Assembly (NCBI RefSeq): GCF_012933445.1
Contig: NZ_JABBNC010000023.1
Location: forward strand, 1 to 64,000
Length of the DNA: 64,000 nt
DNA from: Actinoplanes sp. TBRC 11911
GTDB taxonomy: Bacteria > Actinomycetota > Actinomycetes > Mycobacteriales > Micromonosporaceae
Reading direction: 5' to 3'
The position numbers and the translations under genes are program-made. Below are positions 49,061 to 58,536 of this stretch, in pieces (the stretch's first letter is position 1; each line of letters begins with the position of its first letter). Under the pieces are notes generated by a model that was given only the letters and a program-made list of their open reading frames with translations, searched no databases and was not told the DNA's origin.

Positions 49061-51304
49061 ATGACCGAGACTCCTCCGTCGCAGGCGTACGCCCGCTACC
49101 ACCCGACGATCCAGCGGTGGATCTACCAGCAGGGCTGGGACCGGCTGCACGATGTCCAGGAACGCGCCGCGGCGTTGATCGACGCTGGGCAGCGTGACGT
49201 GATCATTGGGTCGGCTACCGCCAGCGGAAAGACCGAGGCCGCGTTGCTACCGATCTGCTCGGTCCTCGCCCGCGAACGGGAAGACGGCTTCGGCGCGGGC
49301 GTCGCAGCGGTGGTGGTGAGCCCGCTGAAGGCACTGATCAACGACCAGTTCGATCGGATCTCCGGTCTCACCGATCCGCTCGGCGTACGCCTGCATCGAT
49401 GGCACGGCGATGCACCGGCATCCGGCAAGGCTCGGGTGTTGCGCGCACCGGAAGGCCTGCTCCTGATCACACCGGAGTCGCTGGAAGCGCTCTTCGTCCG
49501 GCACGGCGACCGGGTCGGCCGGATCTTCGGCGGATTGCGATACCTGGTCGTCGACGAACTGCACTCGTTCATCGGTGCCGAACGAGGCGCCCAGCTTCAG
49601 GCGCTGCTCCACCGGGTGGAGACGGCCGCCGGGCGGCGGGTGCCCAGAATAGCGCTCTCCGCGACGCTCGGAGACTTCTCCGGGGCGGCCGAGTTCCTCC
49701 GGCCCGGCGACGGCGCCCGGGTCGCGGTCGTGTCCTCCGCCGAGCCCGGCGGCGAGATCCGGCTCCAGGTCCGCGGCTACGTCAACCCCGCCACACCGCC
49801 CGGCCCGGGCCAGGAGCCCGCCGATCGCGCCGCGATCGCCGACCATCTGTTCCGGACTCTGCGAGGCACCGACAACCTGGTCTTCGCGAACTCGCGCGCG
49901 GCCGTCGAGGTGTACGCCGACATGCTCACCCAGCGCGCTGGCCAGGCCCGATCGCCGGACCGCTTCCTCGCACACCACGGCAGCCTGTCCAAGGAGGTAC
50001 GCGAGCACGTCGAGGAGCTGCTCAAAGATCCCGCCACGCCGGTGACCGCGATCTGCACCTCCACCCTCGAACTCGGCATCGACGTCGGCTCGGTGGACTC
50101 GGTCGCCCAGGTCGGCGCCCCGCCGACGGTCTCCGGCCTGCGGCAACGGCTCGGCCGTTCCGGTCGCCGGCCGGGCCAGCCGGCCGTTCTGCGCGTGTAC
50201 GTGGCCGAGCCGGAACTCACCGCGGGGATCACCCCGGCCGACGCGCTGCGCCCGGAACTCGTCCAGACCGTCGCCATGATCGAGCTGTTGACCGAGGCAT
50301 GGTACGAGCCCCCGGACGACGCGGGCCTGCACCTCTCCGCGTTGATCCAGCAGATCTTGTCGATCAGCGCGCAGTCCGGCGGCGCGACGGCCAGTCAGCT
50401 TTTCACGGAACTCTGTGACAAGGGCCCGTTTCGTCGTGTCGACCGATCCCTTTTCGCCCGTCTCCTGCGGGACATGGGCCGAAGCCGCCTCCTGGAGCAA
50501 CAGGCCGACGGCACGCTGCTTGCGGCGCAGGAGGGCGAACGACTGCTGAGTCACTACAGCTTCTACGCCTCCTTTCACACCTCGCTGGACTACCGTCTCG
50601 TCGCCGACGGATACACCCTCGGCTCCCTCCCGGTGGACCGCCCGATCCTGCCCGGCACGCTGCTTATATTCAGCGGAGCGAGATGGCGGGTCCGCTCCGT
50701 GGACACCGCGCAACGGGTGATCGAACTGACCGCGGCCGAGGCGGGCAAGCCGCCCGTGTTCCCGGGCACCGGTGGTGAGATCGCGGACCAGGTACGACGT
50801 CGGATGTTCCAGCTGTACCGGTCGGCCGACATCCCCCGATACCTGGACGCCACCGCGCGAACGTTGCTGGCCGAGGGGCGGGCCGCCTTCCACGCGTACG
50901 GGCACGGGACGCGGCGCATCTTCGCCCGCGACAGCGAGACCCTGCTGTTTCCCTGGCGTGGCGACCGCGTCATGAATACGCTCACCGCGATCCTTGGGAT
51001 GAACGGCCTGCACGTAGGGCAGGATGGCCTGGCGATCACCGTGGGCGGCTGCACGCCCGCTCACCTCCTCGACACGATCGCAAGCCTGGCAGCCGGCCCA
51101 CCGCCGGACCCGGTCGCCATCGCCGCCACGGTCCGGGCCAAGCACCACGACAAGTACGACCGCTACCTGAGCGAGGACCTGCTCACCGCCGCGTACGCGG
51201 CTCGCGCGCTCGACGTACCCGGCGCCTGGGCATTCCTGACCGGGCTCGCACGAAACACGGACCGCGCGCCAATTCAGAACGGAGGCTCAGGCCAACAATC
51301 CTGA
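49061..51304 (+). CDS. Lhr/BrxHI-like DEAD/DEAH-box helicase
   Basis: 747 residues of superfamily 2. Motif I is GSATASGKTEAALLP (about 50-64), motif II VVDELHSF (DELH, about 165), motif III ALSATLGD, then FANSRAAVEVYADML, TSTLELGIDVGSVD and QRLGRSGRRPG. The C-terminal 300 residues resemble the Lhr core with a winged helix (FTELCDKGPFRRVDRSLFARLLRDMG) and a beta-barrel part (LLIFSGARWRVRSVD). It is the last gene of the rightward arm. Its 3' end overlaps the small convergent gene by 31 bp. DNA unwinding against foreign DNA is inferred from the association with BREX-type ATPases. Confidence 0.9.
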   Translation: MTETPPSQAYARYHPTIQRWIYQQGWDRLHDVQERAAALIDAGQRDVIIGSATASGKTEAALLPICSVLAREREDGFGAGVAAVVVSPLKALINDQFDRISGLTDPLGVRLHRWHGDAPASGKARVLRAPEGLLLITPESLEALFVRHGDRVGRIFGGLRYLVVDELHSFIGAERGAQLQALLHRVETAAGRRVPRIALSATLGDFSGAAEFLRPGDGARVAVVSSAEPGGEIRLQVRGYVNPATPPGPGQEPADRAAIADHLFRTLRGTDNLVFANSRAAVEVYADMLTQRAGQARSPDRFLAHHGSLSKEVREHVEELLKDPATPVTAICTSTLELGIDVGSVDSVAQVGAPPTVSGLRQRLGRSGRRPGQPAVLRVYVAEPELTAGITPADALRPELVQTVAMIELLTEAWYEPPDDAGLHLSALIQQILSISAQSGGATASQLFTELCDKGPFRRVDRSLFARLLRDMGRSRLLEQQADGTLLAAQEGERLLSHYSFYASFHTSLDYRLVADGYTLGSLPVDRPILPGTLLIFSGARWRVRSVDTAQRVIELTAAEAGKPPVFPGTGGEIADQVRRRMFQLYRSADIPRYLDATARTLLAEGRAAFHAYGHGTRRIFARDSETLLFPWRGDRVMNTLTAILGMNGLHVGQDGLAITVGGCTPAHLLDTIASLAAGPPPDPVAIAATVRAKHHDKYDRYLSEDLLTAAYAARALDVPGAWAFLTGLARNTDRAPIQNGGSGQQS

Positions 51305-51474
51305 TCGGTCTGCCGCTCCTCGGTCGTCGGCTCATTGAGGAAAACGCCATACGGCGCGCCGCCCGAGGTGTAGCCCGCCACGAAGAACGTTCTGCCGTCG
51401 AGCACGATCAGCGAATCGTCGAGCGGGAACGGCTCGGCGTCGGCCGGTGCCTTGCGGCATCTCTGCCTGCTCAT
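51274..51474 (-). CDS. Small conserved protein
   Basis: 66 residues, starting MSRQRCRKAPADAEPFPLDD. The centre DSLIVLDGRTFFVAGYTSGGAPYGVF is a compact beta-hairpin-like segment of a kind I have seen in short actinobacterial proteins of unknown function. The ATG at 51472-51474 is preferred over an in-frame upstream codon. It overlaps the helicase end in the opposite direction. Any link to the helicase locus is only positional. Confidence 0.6.
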   Translation of the reverse strand: MSRQRCRKAPADAEPFPLDDSLIVLDGRTFFVAGYTSGGAPYGVFLNEPTTEERQTDQDCWPEPPF

Positions 51475-51719
51475 GGAGGCCAACTGTATGTGGTCGTCCG
51501 AAGCTTTCGCTCGGTGAAGGTGCGGACCGTACTGTGCCGAGTGTCCGGAGCGTCGCTCGGATGCGCCGGCCGCGACGTACCGGACCTGCTGGCTGTCTCG
51601 TTGTGGACTCCGCGGGCAGTGGTGTGCCTGCGCCTACCGACGTCGCCTCTGACCAGACGCCGCCAAGCTCCCCGAGGGCTTCGCGCCACCGTGATTACAA
51701 CAGGGGTCGCGGGAGCGGG

Positions 51720-52241
51720 CTAATCCTTGTAGATGCGACGATGCCACCAGGGCAACGGTTCATCAGCCCAGCTCCTTCTGGGCCTGCAATCGGGGATCGT
51801 CCGGCGCCGAAATTCTCGGTCGAGGCGATTCAGCAGTCGGCGCATCTCGGCGCGTGCGTGCGACGGCAGGCGGCGGGTGACAGCTTCTAACGCGTCTCGT
51901 ACGAGGGCTACATCCTGGTATTGGCAGCTGGGACAGGAGGGACAGTCCGAAGCTTCAAGGCGGAGTTTCTGTCCGGGCTGCTGCAAAAAGCTCCGATACT
52001 TCAGGAGAAACTTCGCTGTATGTCCGGGGCGGACGTGTTCGTTGAACGGGTCGGGGTGGTAGCTCTCCCGAGTTTCCGCGTACGGGCTGAAGTAGCCGCC
52101 GTGTTCGACCGTTCGTATTGTCGCCGTGGTCGCAGGAGAAAGTCGGTCAATGGTGCCGCCGCTTTCGCGGGACCACTGGCGGACAGTGTGACCGGTGCCC
52201 TGCTGTGTGGCGCGGATAGCGCCCGGCCGCTTACGCGGCAT
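51720..52241 (-). CDS. Hypothetical protein with Cys-rich motif
   Basis: 173 residues, basic. A CPSCPSC cluster sits in the middle (key residues C-P-S-C-P-S-C), next to RLLNRLDREFRRRTIPDCRPRRSW, and the N-terminus is RKRPGAIRATQQGTGH. The ATG at 52239-52241 has an AAAGGA ribosome site. A metal-binding role is possible but only two or three cysteines are present. No family is recognised. The 245-bp gap to its left holds no gene. Confidence 0.6.
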   Translation of the reverse strand: MPRKRPGAIRATQQGTGHTVRQWSRESGGTIDRLSPATTATIRTVEHGGYFSPYAETRESYHPDPFNEHVRPGHTAKFLLKYRSFLQQPGQKLRLEASDCPSCPSCQYQDVALVRDALEAVTRRLPSHARAEMRRLLNRLDREFRRRTIPDCRPRRSWADEPLPWWHRRIYKD

Positions 52242-52401
52242 GATCCTTTCGGATGATCGTCATCCCGGAATTCTCACATCGCGCAGCCGGCTGCGCAACG
52301 TGGCACTGCGGCCGTGATCTGCGGCGAGGCGGGCGTCCAGTAGTCGTTCACTGTGCTCTCCTAGCGTCAGCGCAACACCGACTTCGAAGGAGGGCCCGGC
52401 C

Positions 52402-52923
52402 ATGCCGACCCGCGTCAATCGACAGACCGTCGACCTCTCGTCCTACCCTGACCTGACGGTCGTCTACCTGGGCATGCGCGTGAACCGGCTCTACGGCCTG
52501 CGCACTCTGATGGGCTACGGCCCTCAGATCGGGCGGTCCGCGAAAGACCAGCCGGCCGGGCTGATTCATTCCGAGTCGCTGATGTGGTCGCTGTTCCCGA
52601 TGCATGTCGGGATCCGGCAGTACTGGCAGGACCTGCCCTCGCTGCTGGCCTGGGCGCGGTCCGAGCCGCACCGGCTGTGGTGGCGCAACTTCCTGCGGGA
52701 CAGCGGCGGCACCGGCTTCTGGCACGAGACCTACCTGCTGCGCGGCGGCATGGAGGCGGTGTACGACGACATCCCGCACCACCGTGGCTTCGCCGCCTTT
52801 GCGCCGCTGCATCCGGCGCGCGGGGCGATGTTCGGGTCGGCCGCGCGGGTCGGGCGGCCCGAGGACAACACCGCGCCGGTTCTGACCGAGAACGATCTTT
52901 ATGCGCGCGGCTCCGAGCAGTAA
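52402..52923 (+). CDS. DUF4188-family (monooxygenase-like) protein
   Basis: 173 residues. The pattern MPTRVNRQTVDLSSYPDLTVVYLGMRVNRLYGLRTL, given by its parts RVNRQTVDLS, VVYLGMRVN and GLRTLMGYGPQIG, is typical of DUF4188, a ferredoxin-fold dimeric alpha-beta barrel family related to small monooxygenases. WWRNFLRDSGGTGFWHETYLLRGGMEAVYDDI follows. An AAGGAGG ribosome site precedes the ATG. Its 3' end overlaps the end of the convergent SARP regulator gene by 25 bp. The substrate is unknown; no biosynthetic cluster is obvious. Confidence 0.85.
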   Translation: MPTRVNRQTVDLSSYPDLTVVYLGMRVNRLYGLRTLMGYGPQIGRSAKDQPAGLIHSESLMWSLFPMHVGIRQYWQDLPSLLAWARSEPHRLWWRNFLRDSGGTGFWHETYLLRGGMEAVYDDIPHHRGFAAFAPLHPARGAMFGSAARVGRPEDNTAPVLTENDLYARGSEQ

Positions 52924-55900
52924 AGGGTCAGCAAGTCGTTGGCCCGCGCCGCGAAAAGGTGGGCCTCGCGCTCCTGCGACAGGACGAGCGCGCGGCGGGC
53001 GGCGTGCTCGGCGGACTCCACGTTCCCACCGGCCTGGAACGCCTTCGCGCGGATGAGAAGGACCAAACCCTCGGCATACCTTTCCCCGTACGCCTCGATG
53101 AAGCTCGCCGCCTTGTCCAGTGCGGTCATGGCGGCCGTGGGATCGTCGGCGCGCAGGTGGATCTCGGCGAGGAGGGCGTACCAGGTGGCCAGGTTTGACC
53201 GAGGTGGGTCGACCAGCTTCGTCTCGATGATGCGTTCCACCTCCGCCGCACACGCGACCGGGTCAGCGCCGGACATGGCCAGCGCCCAGTGTTTCGCCAG
53301 TCGGGGGTAGCTGCCGGAGAACGTGAAGGAGAAGTCCGGGTCGGCCTTGATCGCGGTCTCGGCCGCCCGCAGTGCCCAGGCGAAGTCGCCCGCGGCGGCC
53401 GCGGCGGTGACGGCGAACGAACCCCAGATGCTGATGGCGTACGGGTCGTCGCCGGCCTCGGCCTCCAGCATGTCGAACCGCAGGCGCGCGGCAGCCGGGT
53501 CGCCGTGCAGCGCCGTGTTCAGCGCCAGCATGACCGGCGTCATCATCTGTAAGCGGTGGCGCAACGGCTCGGCGTCCCGCCGGGCCCGGATGAGTGCGTC
53601 AGATCGGCTCAGGTTCCGGTACGCCTCGCCCACGTTGCCGGAACTCCATTGGTGGACGCCCCAAGCGTGATGGCCGGACGCCTGCACGACCGGGTCCGCG
53701 GAGCGCTGACCGTAACCGAGCAGGCGGCGCGCGAGACGGCCGGCCGCGTCGAGCTGGATGCCCTGGGCATGCGCCAGAAATCGGGAGAAGAGGAAGCCGG
53801 TGGCCACCCGTTCGTGGCCGAGGGCCCGCGCGACCTCCTCGGCGCGGTCCAGATGATCCATGGTCGCCCCGACGAAGCCGGCGTGGATACCCGCGATGGC
53901 GGTCAACTCGGTCAATGCGGTCAGCTCGAGCTCCAGGAGCCCGGCGTTCCGGGCTATCCGGGCGGCGGTGTCGAGCTGCGTCTCGGCGGTCTCGTAGGCG
54001 GAGCGCCGCGTGGCGATACGCGCGGCGGCGACGAGTGCTTGCGCCGTCTGCTCCGGTGCGGCGAGCGGGCCGGCCGAGGACAGGTGGTGTGCGAGTGCCT
54101 CGGCCATGTCCGGCCGCTGGGCGAGCGCCGTCGCGATGCTGAGATGAAACCGAGCCGCGTCCGAACGGGTGGCGGAGCGGGCCACCGACTCGCGGACGAG
54201 ATCGTGCGCGAACCGCCAGTCATGCGGGGAGTCCGGGCTCGCTTCGACCAGACCGAGCGCTTCGAGGGCCTCCAGATGGGTGAGGCACCGCGACGCGTCG
54301 ACGCCGGCCGCGCTTGCCAGCAGGCGGACGTCGATGTCACGGCCCATCAAGCCGGCGATCTCGATGAGGCGGCGTTCCTCGTCGTCGAGCTTGCTCGTCC
54401 GGTCGCGCACGATGTCGCGCACCGTGGCCGGGACAGCGGAGCGGGCCGCAGCCTGGTCGGACAGCTGATTTTCCTCGGCCAGGATCCGCGCCAACTCGCG
54501 TACGAACAAGGGGTTGCCCTCGGTGCGGGCCTGAATGCCGTGGACCACATCGGGGCTCGGCGACTCGCCGGTCTCCTGGCGCACCAACTCGGCGACATCG
54601 GCCGGATCGAGAGGACCGAGAGCGATGCGGCGGTGGTGTTCGTGGCGCGCGACCGCCGCCAACATCCGCCGCACGTGCCGGCCGGGCGTCGGGGCATGCG
54701 AGCGGAGCGTGCCCAGCAGAACGCTCCGCGCCGGGACCGACTCGGCAAGGTGGGTGAACAGTTGAAGCGACGCCTCGTCCGCCCAGTGCAGGTCGTCGAC
54801 TACCACGATCAAGGGGCGGCGTGCCGCGGCCGCGCTGAACAGTGCGACGACATTGCCGAACAGACGAAACTGGGCTCCGGCGTCCGGCCGCTTCCGAGCC
54901 GTGGCCTCGTTTGCGGGCTGTGGCAGCAGGTCGCCAAGCTCAATGGTCCAATGTGCTCGTTCGGTATCCGGTAGCGACGCGGTCAAACCCTCGACGATCT
55001 GGATCCAGGGCCACATCGACGGGACACCGCCACCGTCCTGGCAGCGGCCCCAGACGGCGAGGGCACCGGTCGCCTCGGCCTCGCCGGTGACCTCGTCGAG
55101 CAACCGGCTCTTGCCCACTCCGGGCGCCCCCTCGACGAGGACGACCTGCGTGGCCTTGGTGACGGCCTGACGCAGCAGGGCAAGCTCCTCGTGCCGGCCG
55201 ACGAGACTGCCGGGCCGGGGGACAGGGCCGGCGGATGGCGGCACGGCCTCGGTCTGCTGCAGAATCCGCCGCTGCGCCTCACGAAGCTCGCGACCCGGAT
55301 CGATGCCCAGCTCGTCGGCCAGCCGTGCCCGCACCGTCTCGAACACGGACAGGGCCTCGGCCCGCCGCCCCGCCGTCGCCAGCGCGGTCATGAGCGTGGC
55401 CTGGACGGTCTCGTCGAAGGGTGCGATCCAGGCGGCCAGGCGCAAAGGTTGCACGATGCGTTCGGTGCGACCGGCCGGCACCGCGACGCGACCCGCCTCG
55501 ACACAGGCGTCGAGCAGCTCGCGGTCGACCGCGGTGAACAACGGGCCGGCGGTGGCGCTGAGGGTGAGCCCATCGCCAGCGGATCCACGCCACAACAACA
55601 AGGCTTGCCCGTACGCGTCGACGCCGTCCCGTGCGGCGCGGGCCTCGCCGAGGAGCCGGCGAAACTCGGTAAGGTCGAGCGACGCCCGCCCGTCGTCGAA
55701 CCGGTAGCCGTTGCCGTGGCGGTGCAGGAACGAACCGGGCGTTCGCGCGGGCAGCTCCGGTTCCATCAGGCGCCGCAACGTCCCCACGTACTTGTGCACG
55801 ATGTTCAACGCCGACGCGGGCGGGTCGTCGTCCCAGACCAGGCTGATGAGGTCGGAAACGCTGATCGGCCGACCCGCCCGCAGCAGCAGCAACGCCAGCA

Positions 55901-56006
55901 GGTAGCTCTGCTGCGGCGAGCCGGTGTCGATCTCGACCCCGTCGCGCCACACACGCAAGGGACCGAGGACCTGGAAGGTCAATCGGGCAGGGTGGTCGGC
56001 CGGCAT
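52899..56006 (-). CDS. AfsR/SARP-type regulator with ATPase and TPR domains
   Basis: 1035 residues. A winged-helix DNA-binding domain (about 8-100: LTFQVLGPLRVWRDGVEI; SLVWDDDPPASALNIVHKYVGTLRR) and a BTAD domain (about 105-255: FRRLLGEARAARDG; ALSVFETVRARLADELGIDPG) come first. An AAA/STAND ATPase follows, with VEGAPGVGKSRLL near residue 296 and Walker B-like PLIVVVDDLHWAD. A long helical TPR region completes it. This is the AfsR-like architecture that activates secondary metabolism. The ATG at 56004-56006 has GAGGA upstream. It is divergent from a hydrolase and a glycosyltransferase, its most likely local targets. Confidence 0.9.
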   Translation of the reverse strand: MPADHPARLTFQVLGPLRVWRDGVEIDTGSPQQSYLLALLLLRAGRPISVSDLISLVWDDDPPASALNIVHKYVGTLRRLMEPELPARTPGSFLHRHGNGYRFDDGRASLDLTEFRRLLGEARAARDGVDAYGQALLLWRGSAGDGLTLSATAGPLFTAVDRELLDACVEAGRVAVPAGRTERIVQPLRLAAWIAPFDETVQATLMTALATAGRRAEALSVFETVRARLADELGIDPGRELREAQRRILQQTEAVPPSAGPVPRPGSLVGRHEELALLRQAVTKATQVVLVEGAPGVGKSRLLDEVTGEAEATGALAVWGRCQDGGGVPSMWPWIQIVEGLTASLPDTERAHWTIELGDLLPQPANEATARKRPDAGAQFRLFGNVVALFSAAAARRPLIVVVDDLHWADEASLQLFTHLAESVPARSVLLGTLRSHAPTPGRHVRRMLAAVARHEHHRRIALGPLDPADVAELVRQETGESPSPDVVHGIQARTEGNPLFVRELARILAEENQLSDQAAARSAVPATVRDIVRDRTSKLDDEERRLIEIAGLMGRDIDVRLLASAAGVDASRCLTHLEALEALGLVEASPDSPHDWRFAHDLVRESVARSATRSDAARFHLSIATALAQRPDMAEALAHHLSSAGPLAAPEQTAQALVAAARIATRRSAYETAETQLDTAARIARNAGLLELELTALTELTAIAGIHAGFVGATMDHLDRAEEVARALGHERVATGFLFSRFLAHAQGIQLDAAGRLARRLLGYGQRSADPVVQASGHHAWGVHQWSSGNVGEAYRNLSRSDALIRARRDAEPLRHRLQMMTPVMLALNTALHGDPAAARLRFDMLEAEAGDDPYAISIWGSFAVTAAAAAGDFAWALRAAETAIKADPDFSFTFSGSYPRLAKHWALAMSGADPVACAAEVERIIETKLVDPPRSNLATWYALLAEIHLRADDPTAAMTALDKAASFIEAYGERYAEGLVLLIRAKAFQAGGNVESAEHAARRALVLSQEREAHLFAARANDLLTLYCSEPRA

Positions 56007-56122
56007 CGCGATGTCCTCAGACTGGGTAGGAGTTGGGGAAAGGCTACGCGCCGGGGCCGTCTTGATGGTGACTGAACGAGCCGCTTCATTGTCCGTCAAG
56101 TGCGCGAACTTACCTTCCAGCA

Positions 56123-56845
56123 ATGACTGATGACGTTCCCGTTCCCACCGTCGTTCTCGTGCACGGCGCCTTCGCCGACGGCAGCGGCTTCAACGCGGTC
56201 GCCAAGCGGCTGGTCAACGACGGATATCCGGTGATCGCGGCGGCCAACCCGCTGCGCGGGCTCTCCTCCGACGCGGCCGCCCTGACCGCGTTGCTGTCTT
56301 CGATCGAGGGGCCGATCGTCCTGGTCGGACACTCGTACGGCGGCTCCGTGATCTCGACCGCCGCCACCGGCAACGCCGAGGTCAAGGCCCTGGTCTATCT
56401 GGCCGCCTTCGTGCCGGACACCGGCGAGAGCGCCGAGGCTCTGGTGGGGAAGTTCCCGGGCAGCACGGTCGGGGAGTCGCTGAAGCCGGTGCCGCTCGCC
56501 GACGGGCAGGTCGACCTTTACATCGACCCGCGGGTGTTCCACGCGAACTTCGCCGCCGACCTGTCCGCCGAGGACGCCGCCCTGTACGCGATCACCCAGC
56601 GCCCGGCCACCGGCGCCGCTCTCGGCGAGCCGGCACCCGGCGTACCGGCCTGGCAGAGCATCCGGAGCTACAACCTGATCTCCGGCGCCGACCGGATCAT
56701 CCCGCCCGCCGTGCAGGAATTCATGGCGCAGCGCTCCGGCGCGACGGTGCAGGTCGTCGAGGGCTCCTCGCACATGGTCTTCGCCTCGCATCCGGCAACC
56801 ACCGTCGCCTTCATCGAGAAGGCGGCTCAGGAATCCATGGCATGA
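56123..56845 (+). CDS. Alpha/beta hydrolase divergent from the SARP regulator
   Basis: 240 residues. TVVLVHGAFADGSGF is the oxyanion region, VLVGHSYGGSVI the nucleophile elbow (Ser in G-H-S-Y-G), GADRIIPPAVQ the acid region and GSSHMVF the catalytic histidine. This is the esterase-like subfamily common in actinobacteria. The ATG at 56123 faces the regulator gene across 116 bp. It is followed 13 bases later by a glycosyltransferase gene, so the pair forms an operon. The substrate is unknown. Confidence 0.88.
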   Translation: MTDDVPVPTVVLVHGAFADGSGFNAVAKRLVNDGYPVIAAANPLRGLSSDAAALTALLSSIEGPIVLVGHSYGGSVISTAATGNAEVKALVYLAAFVPDTGESAEALVGKFPGSTVGESLKPVPLADGQVDLYIDPRVFHANFAADLSAEDAALYAITQRPATGAALGEPAPGVPAWQSIRSYNLISGADRIIPPAVQEFMAQRSGATVQVVEGSSHMVFASHPATTVAFIEKAAQESMA

Positions 56846-56858
56846 ACACGCGCGCGCC

Positions 56859-58001
56859 ATGACTCTTGTCGTCGCGTTCCTGGCACCGCCCACACCGGGT
56901 CACGTGAACCCGACCCTGCCGCTGGTCCGGGAGCTGGTCGCCCGGGGACACCGCGTCCGCTACGTCACCGGTGCGGCCACCGCCGCGCGGATCCGCCGCA
57001 CCGGTGCGGAGACGATCGAATTTCCGCTAGCCGTCGACGACCTCGTCGGCGGCTTCAGCACCACCCGGATGGCCGAGGTGCTCGACGTCTTCGTGGACCG
57101 GCTGCGGGCGGTCACCCCGGCGATCGTCGAGACGCTGCGCGCGGATCCGCCCGACCTGATCTGCCACAATCCGGCGGCCGTGATCGGTGCGTCGGTGGCC
57201 ACCCTGCTGGGCGTCGCCGACCTGCGGCTGGCGACCGGCTTCGCGGAGAACGCACGGGTGTCGGTCGCCGACCGGATGACGGCGCACGGCTTCGATCCGC
57301 AGGATGCGCGGCTCGCGGCGTACGAAAGGAACGCCTTTCTGCTCTGTCACGACATCGCGCCGCCACGGGACCCGGCCGGCACACCGACGCTGGTCTTCAT
57401 CCCGCGTTCCTTCCAGCTCGACGGGCATACCTTCGACGACACGTTCACCTTTGTCGGGCCCGAGCCGCACCGCACCCCGGCCGCGCGGAACTGGACGCCG
57501 CCGCCAGGTGGTGACCGGGTGCTGTACGTCTCGGCGCCCCGCCGGCCGGACTTCCACCGGCTCTGCGTGAACGCGTTCACCGGCACCACCTGGCACGTCG
57601 TGCTGCCGGTCGGCGACCGCACCGAGCTCACCGCCCCGGCCAACTTCGAGATCGCGCCACGGCTCCCGCACCGCGACGTCCTGCGTCACGCCGCCGCGTT
57701 CGTCTGCCAGGCGGATATGACCGAGCTGATGGAGGCCCTCGTCGCGGGCGTGCCCGTGGTCGCGCTCCCGCTGACCCCGGAGCAGCGGCTCAACGCCGCG
57801 CGGCTGGCCGAGCTCGGCGCCGGCAGCGTCGGCGAACTCGCCACCCTGACCCCGGCCGACCTCCGCGAGCTGGCCGGCCGCCTGGTCGTGGACCGAGCCT
57901 TCGGGCGGACGCTGGAGCGCGACTTCGGCCCGCACACCAGCACGGGCGGCGCGCGCCTGGCAGCCGACACCGTCGAGCGGCACGCGTCCGCCGGCCGCTA
58001 G
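56859..58001 (+). CDS. MGT-like GT1 glycosyltransferase with altered donor motif
   Basis: 380 residues with the two-domain GT-B fold. The N-terminal acceptor domain starts with FLAPPTPGHVNPTLPLVRELVARGHRV (key parts TPGHVNPTLPL), as in macrolide glycosyltransferases. The C-terminal donor domain has NFEIAPRLPHRDVLRHAAAFVCQADMTELMEALVAGVPVVALPL. In active relatives this segment reads H-A-G-x-x-S around the sugar-nucleotide phosphate; here it is Q-A-D-M-T-E, so the phosphate-binding His and Gly are gone. It may be inactive or use a different donor. It follows the hydrolase in an operon. Confidence 0.82.
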   Translation: MTLVVAFLAPPTPGHVNPTLPLVRELVARGHRVRYVTGAATAARIRRTGAETIEFPLAVDDLVGGFSTTRMAEVLDVFVDRLRAVTPAIVETLRADPPDLICHNPAAVIGASVATLLGVADLRLATGFAENARVSVADRMTAHGFDPQDARLAAYERNAFLLCHDIAPPRDPAGTPTLVFIPRSFQLDGHTFDDTFTFVGPEPHRTPAARNWTPPPGGDRVLYVSAPRRPDFHRLCVNAFTGTTWHVVLPVGDRTELTAPANFEIAPRLPHRDVLRHAAAFVCQADMTELMEALVAGVPVVALPLTPEQRLNAARLAELGAGSVGELATLTPADLRELAGRLVVDRAFGRTLERDFGPHTSTGGARLAADTVERHASAGR

Positions 58002-58111
58002 AGACCCTTCCGGTCAGGGTCCGAATCCGCGTCGTTACCGTTCCGGAGCCCGGTAGCGGGGCGGATCTCGATCCGGTGCGCGTCGAGCCTCCGCAGCCGG
58101 CGTTCGGCAGT

Positions 58112-58290
58112 GCGCGACCCGCAGCCGCATCCGGCTCTGCGCGACCTGCAACGGCATCCGGCAATGCGCGACCTGCAACGGCATCCCGCAATGCGCGACC
58201 TGCAACGGCATCCCGCAATGCGCGACCTGCAACGGCATCCGGCAATGCGCGAGCTGCAATGCCATCCGGCTCTGCGCGACCCGCATCCGG
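58112..58290. repeat. 27-bp minisatellite
   Basis: Six full units from 58112 to 58273 with the consensus GCGCGACCTGCAACGGCATC plus CCGCAAT, then a shortened unit to about 58290. Outer units are more diverged than the inner ones. All frames are open across it, giving nine-residue periodic ORFs that are not credible proteins. It lies after the glycosyltransferase stop. Confidence 0.9.
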
Positions 58291-58485
58291 CAATGGGTAA
58301 CTGGGTAACCCGCGACGGGCAACCTGCAACCCGCGATCGGCGACCCGCTGCGGTGCGTGACCGGCAGCCCGCGACCGGCATCGGCCGCCGAGGTGACCAA
58401 CGAGCCGCACGTGTGTCCAGGTCGACCCGCGCCTCGTCCGCCCATCCCACTATGCGGCGATCCCGGCCACATTCTGGGCTTTCTC

Positions 58486-58536
58486 GAGACCTTGGAGAGT
58501 TACGCCCACATGCGAGCCATAAGTCTCCAAGGTCTA
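58486..58536. repeat. 51-bp palindromic dispersed repeat, copy B
   Basis: The left arm GAGACCTTGGAGAGTTA (58486-58502) is identical to copy A. The right arm at 58520-58536 differs at two positions. The spacer is the reverse complement of the spacers in copies A and C. Confidence 0.88.

Noticed and set aside
42500..51304. Complete BREX system
   Set aside because: BrxD-like ATPases and a BrxHI/Lhr-like helicase are present, but no PglX methylase, PglZ phosphatase, BrxA/B or BrxL is seen nearby.
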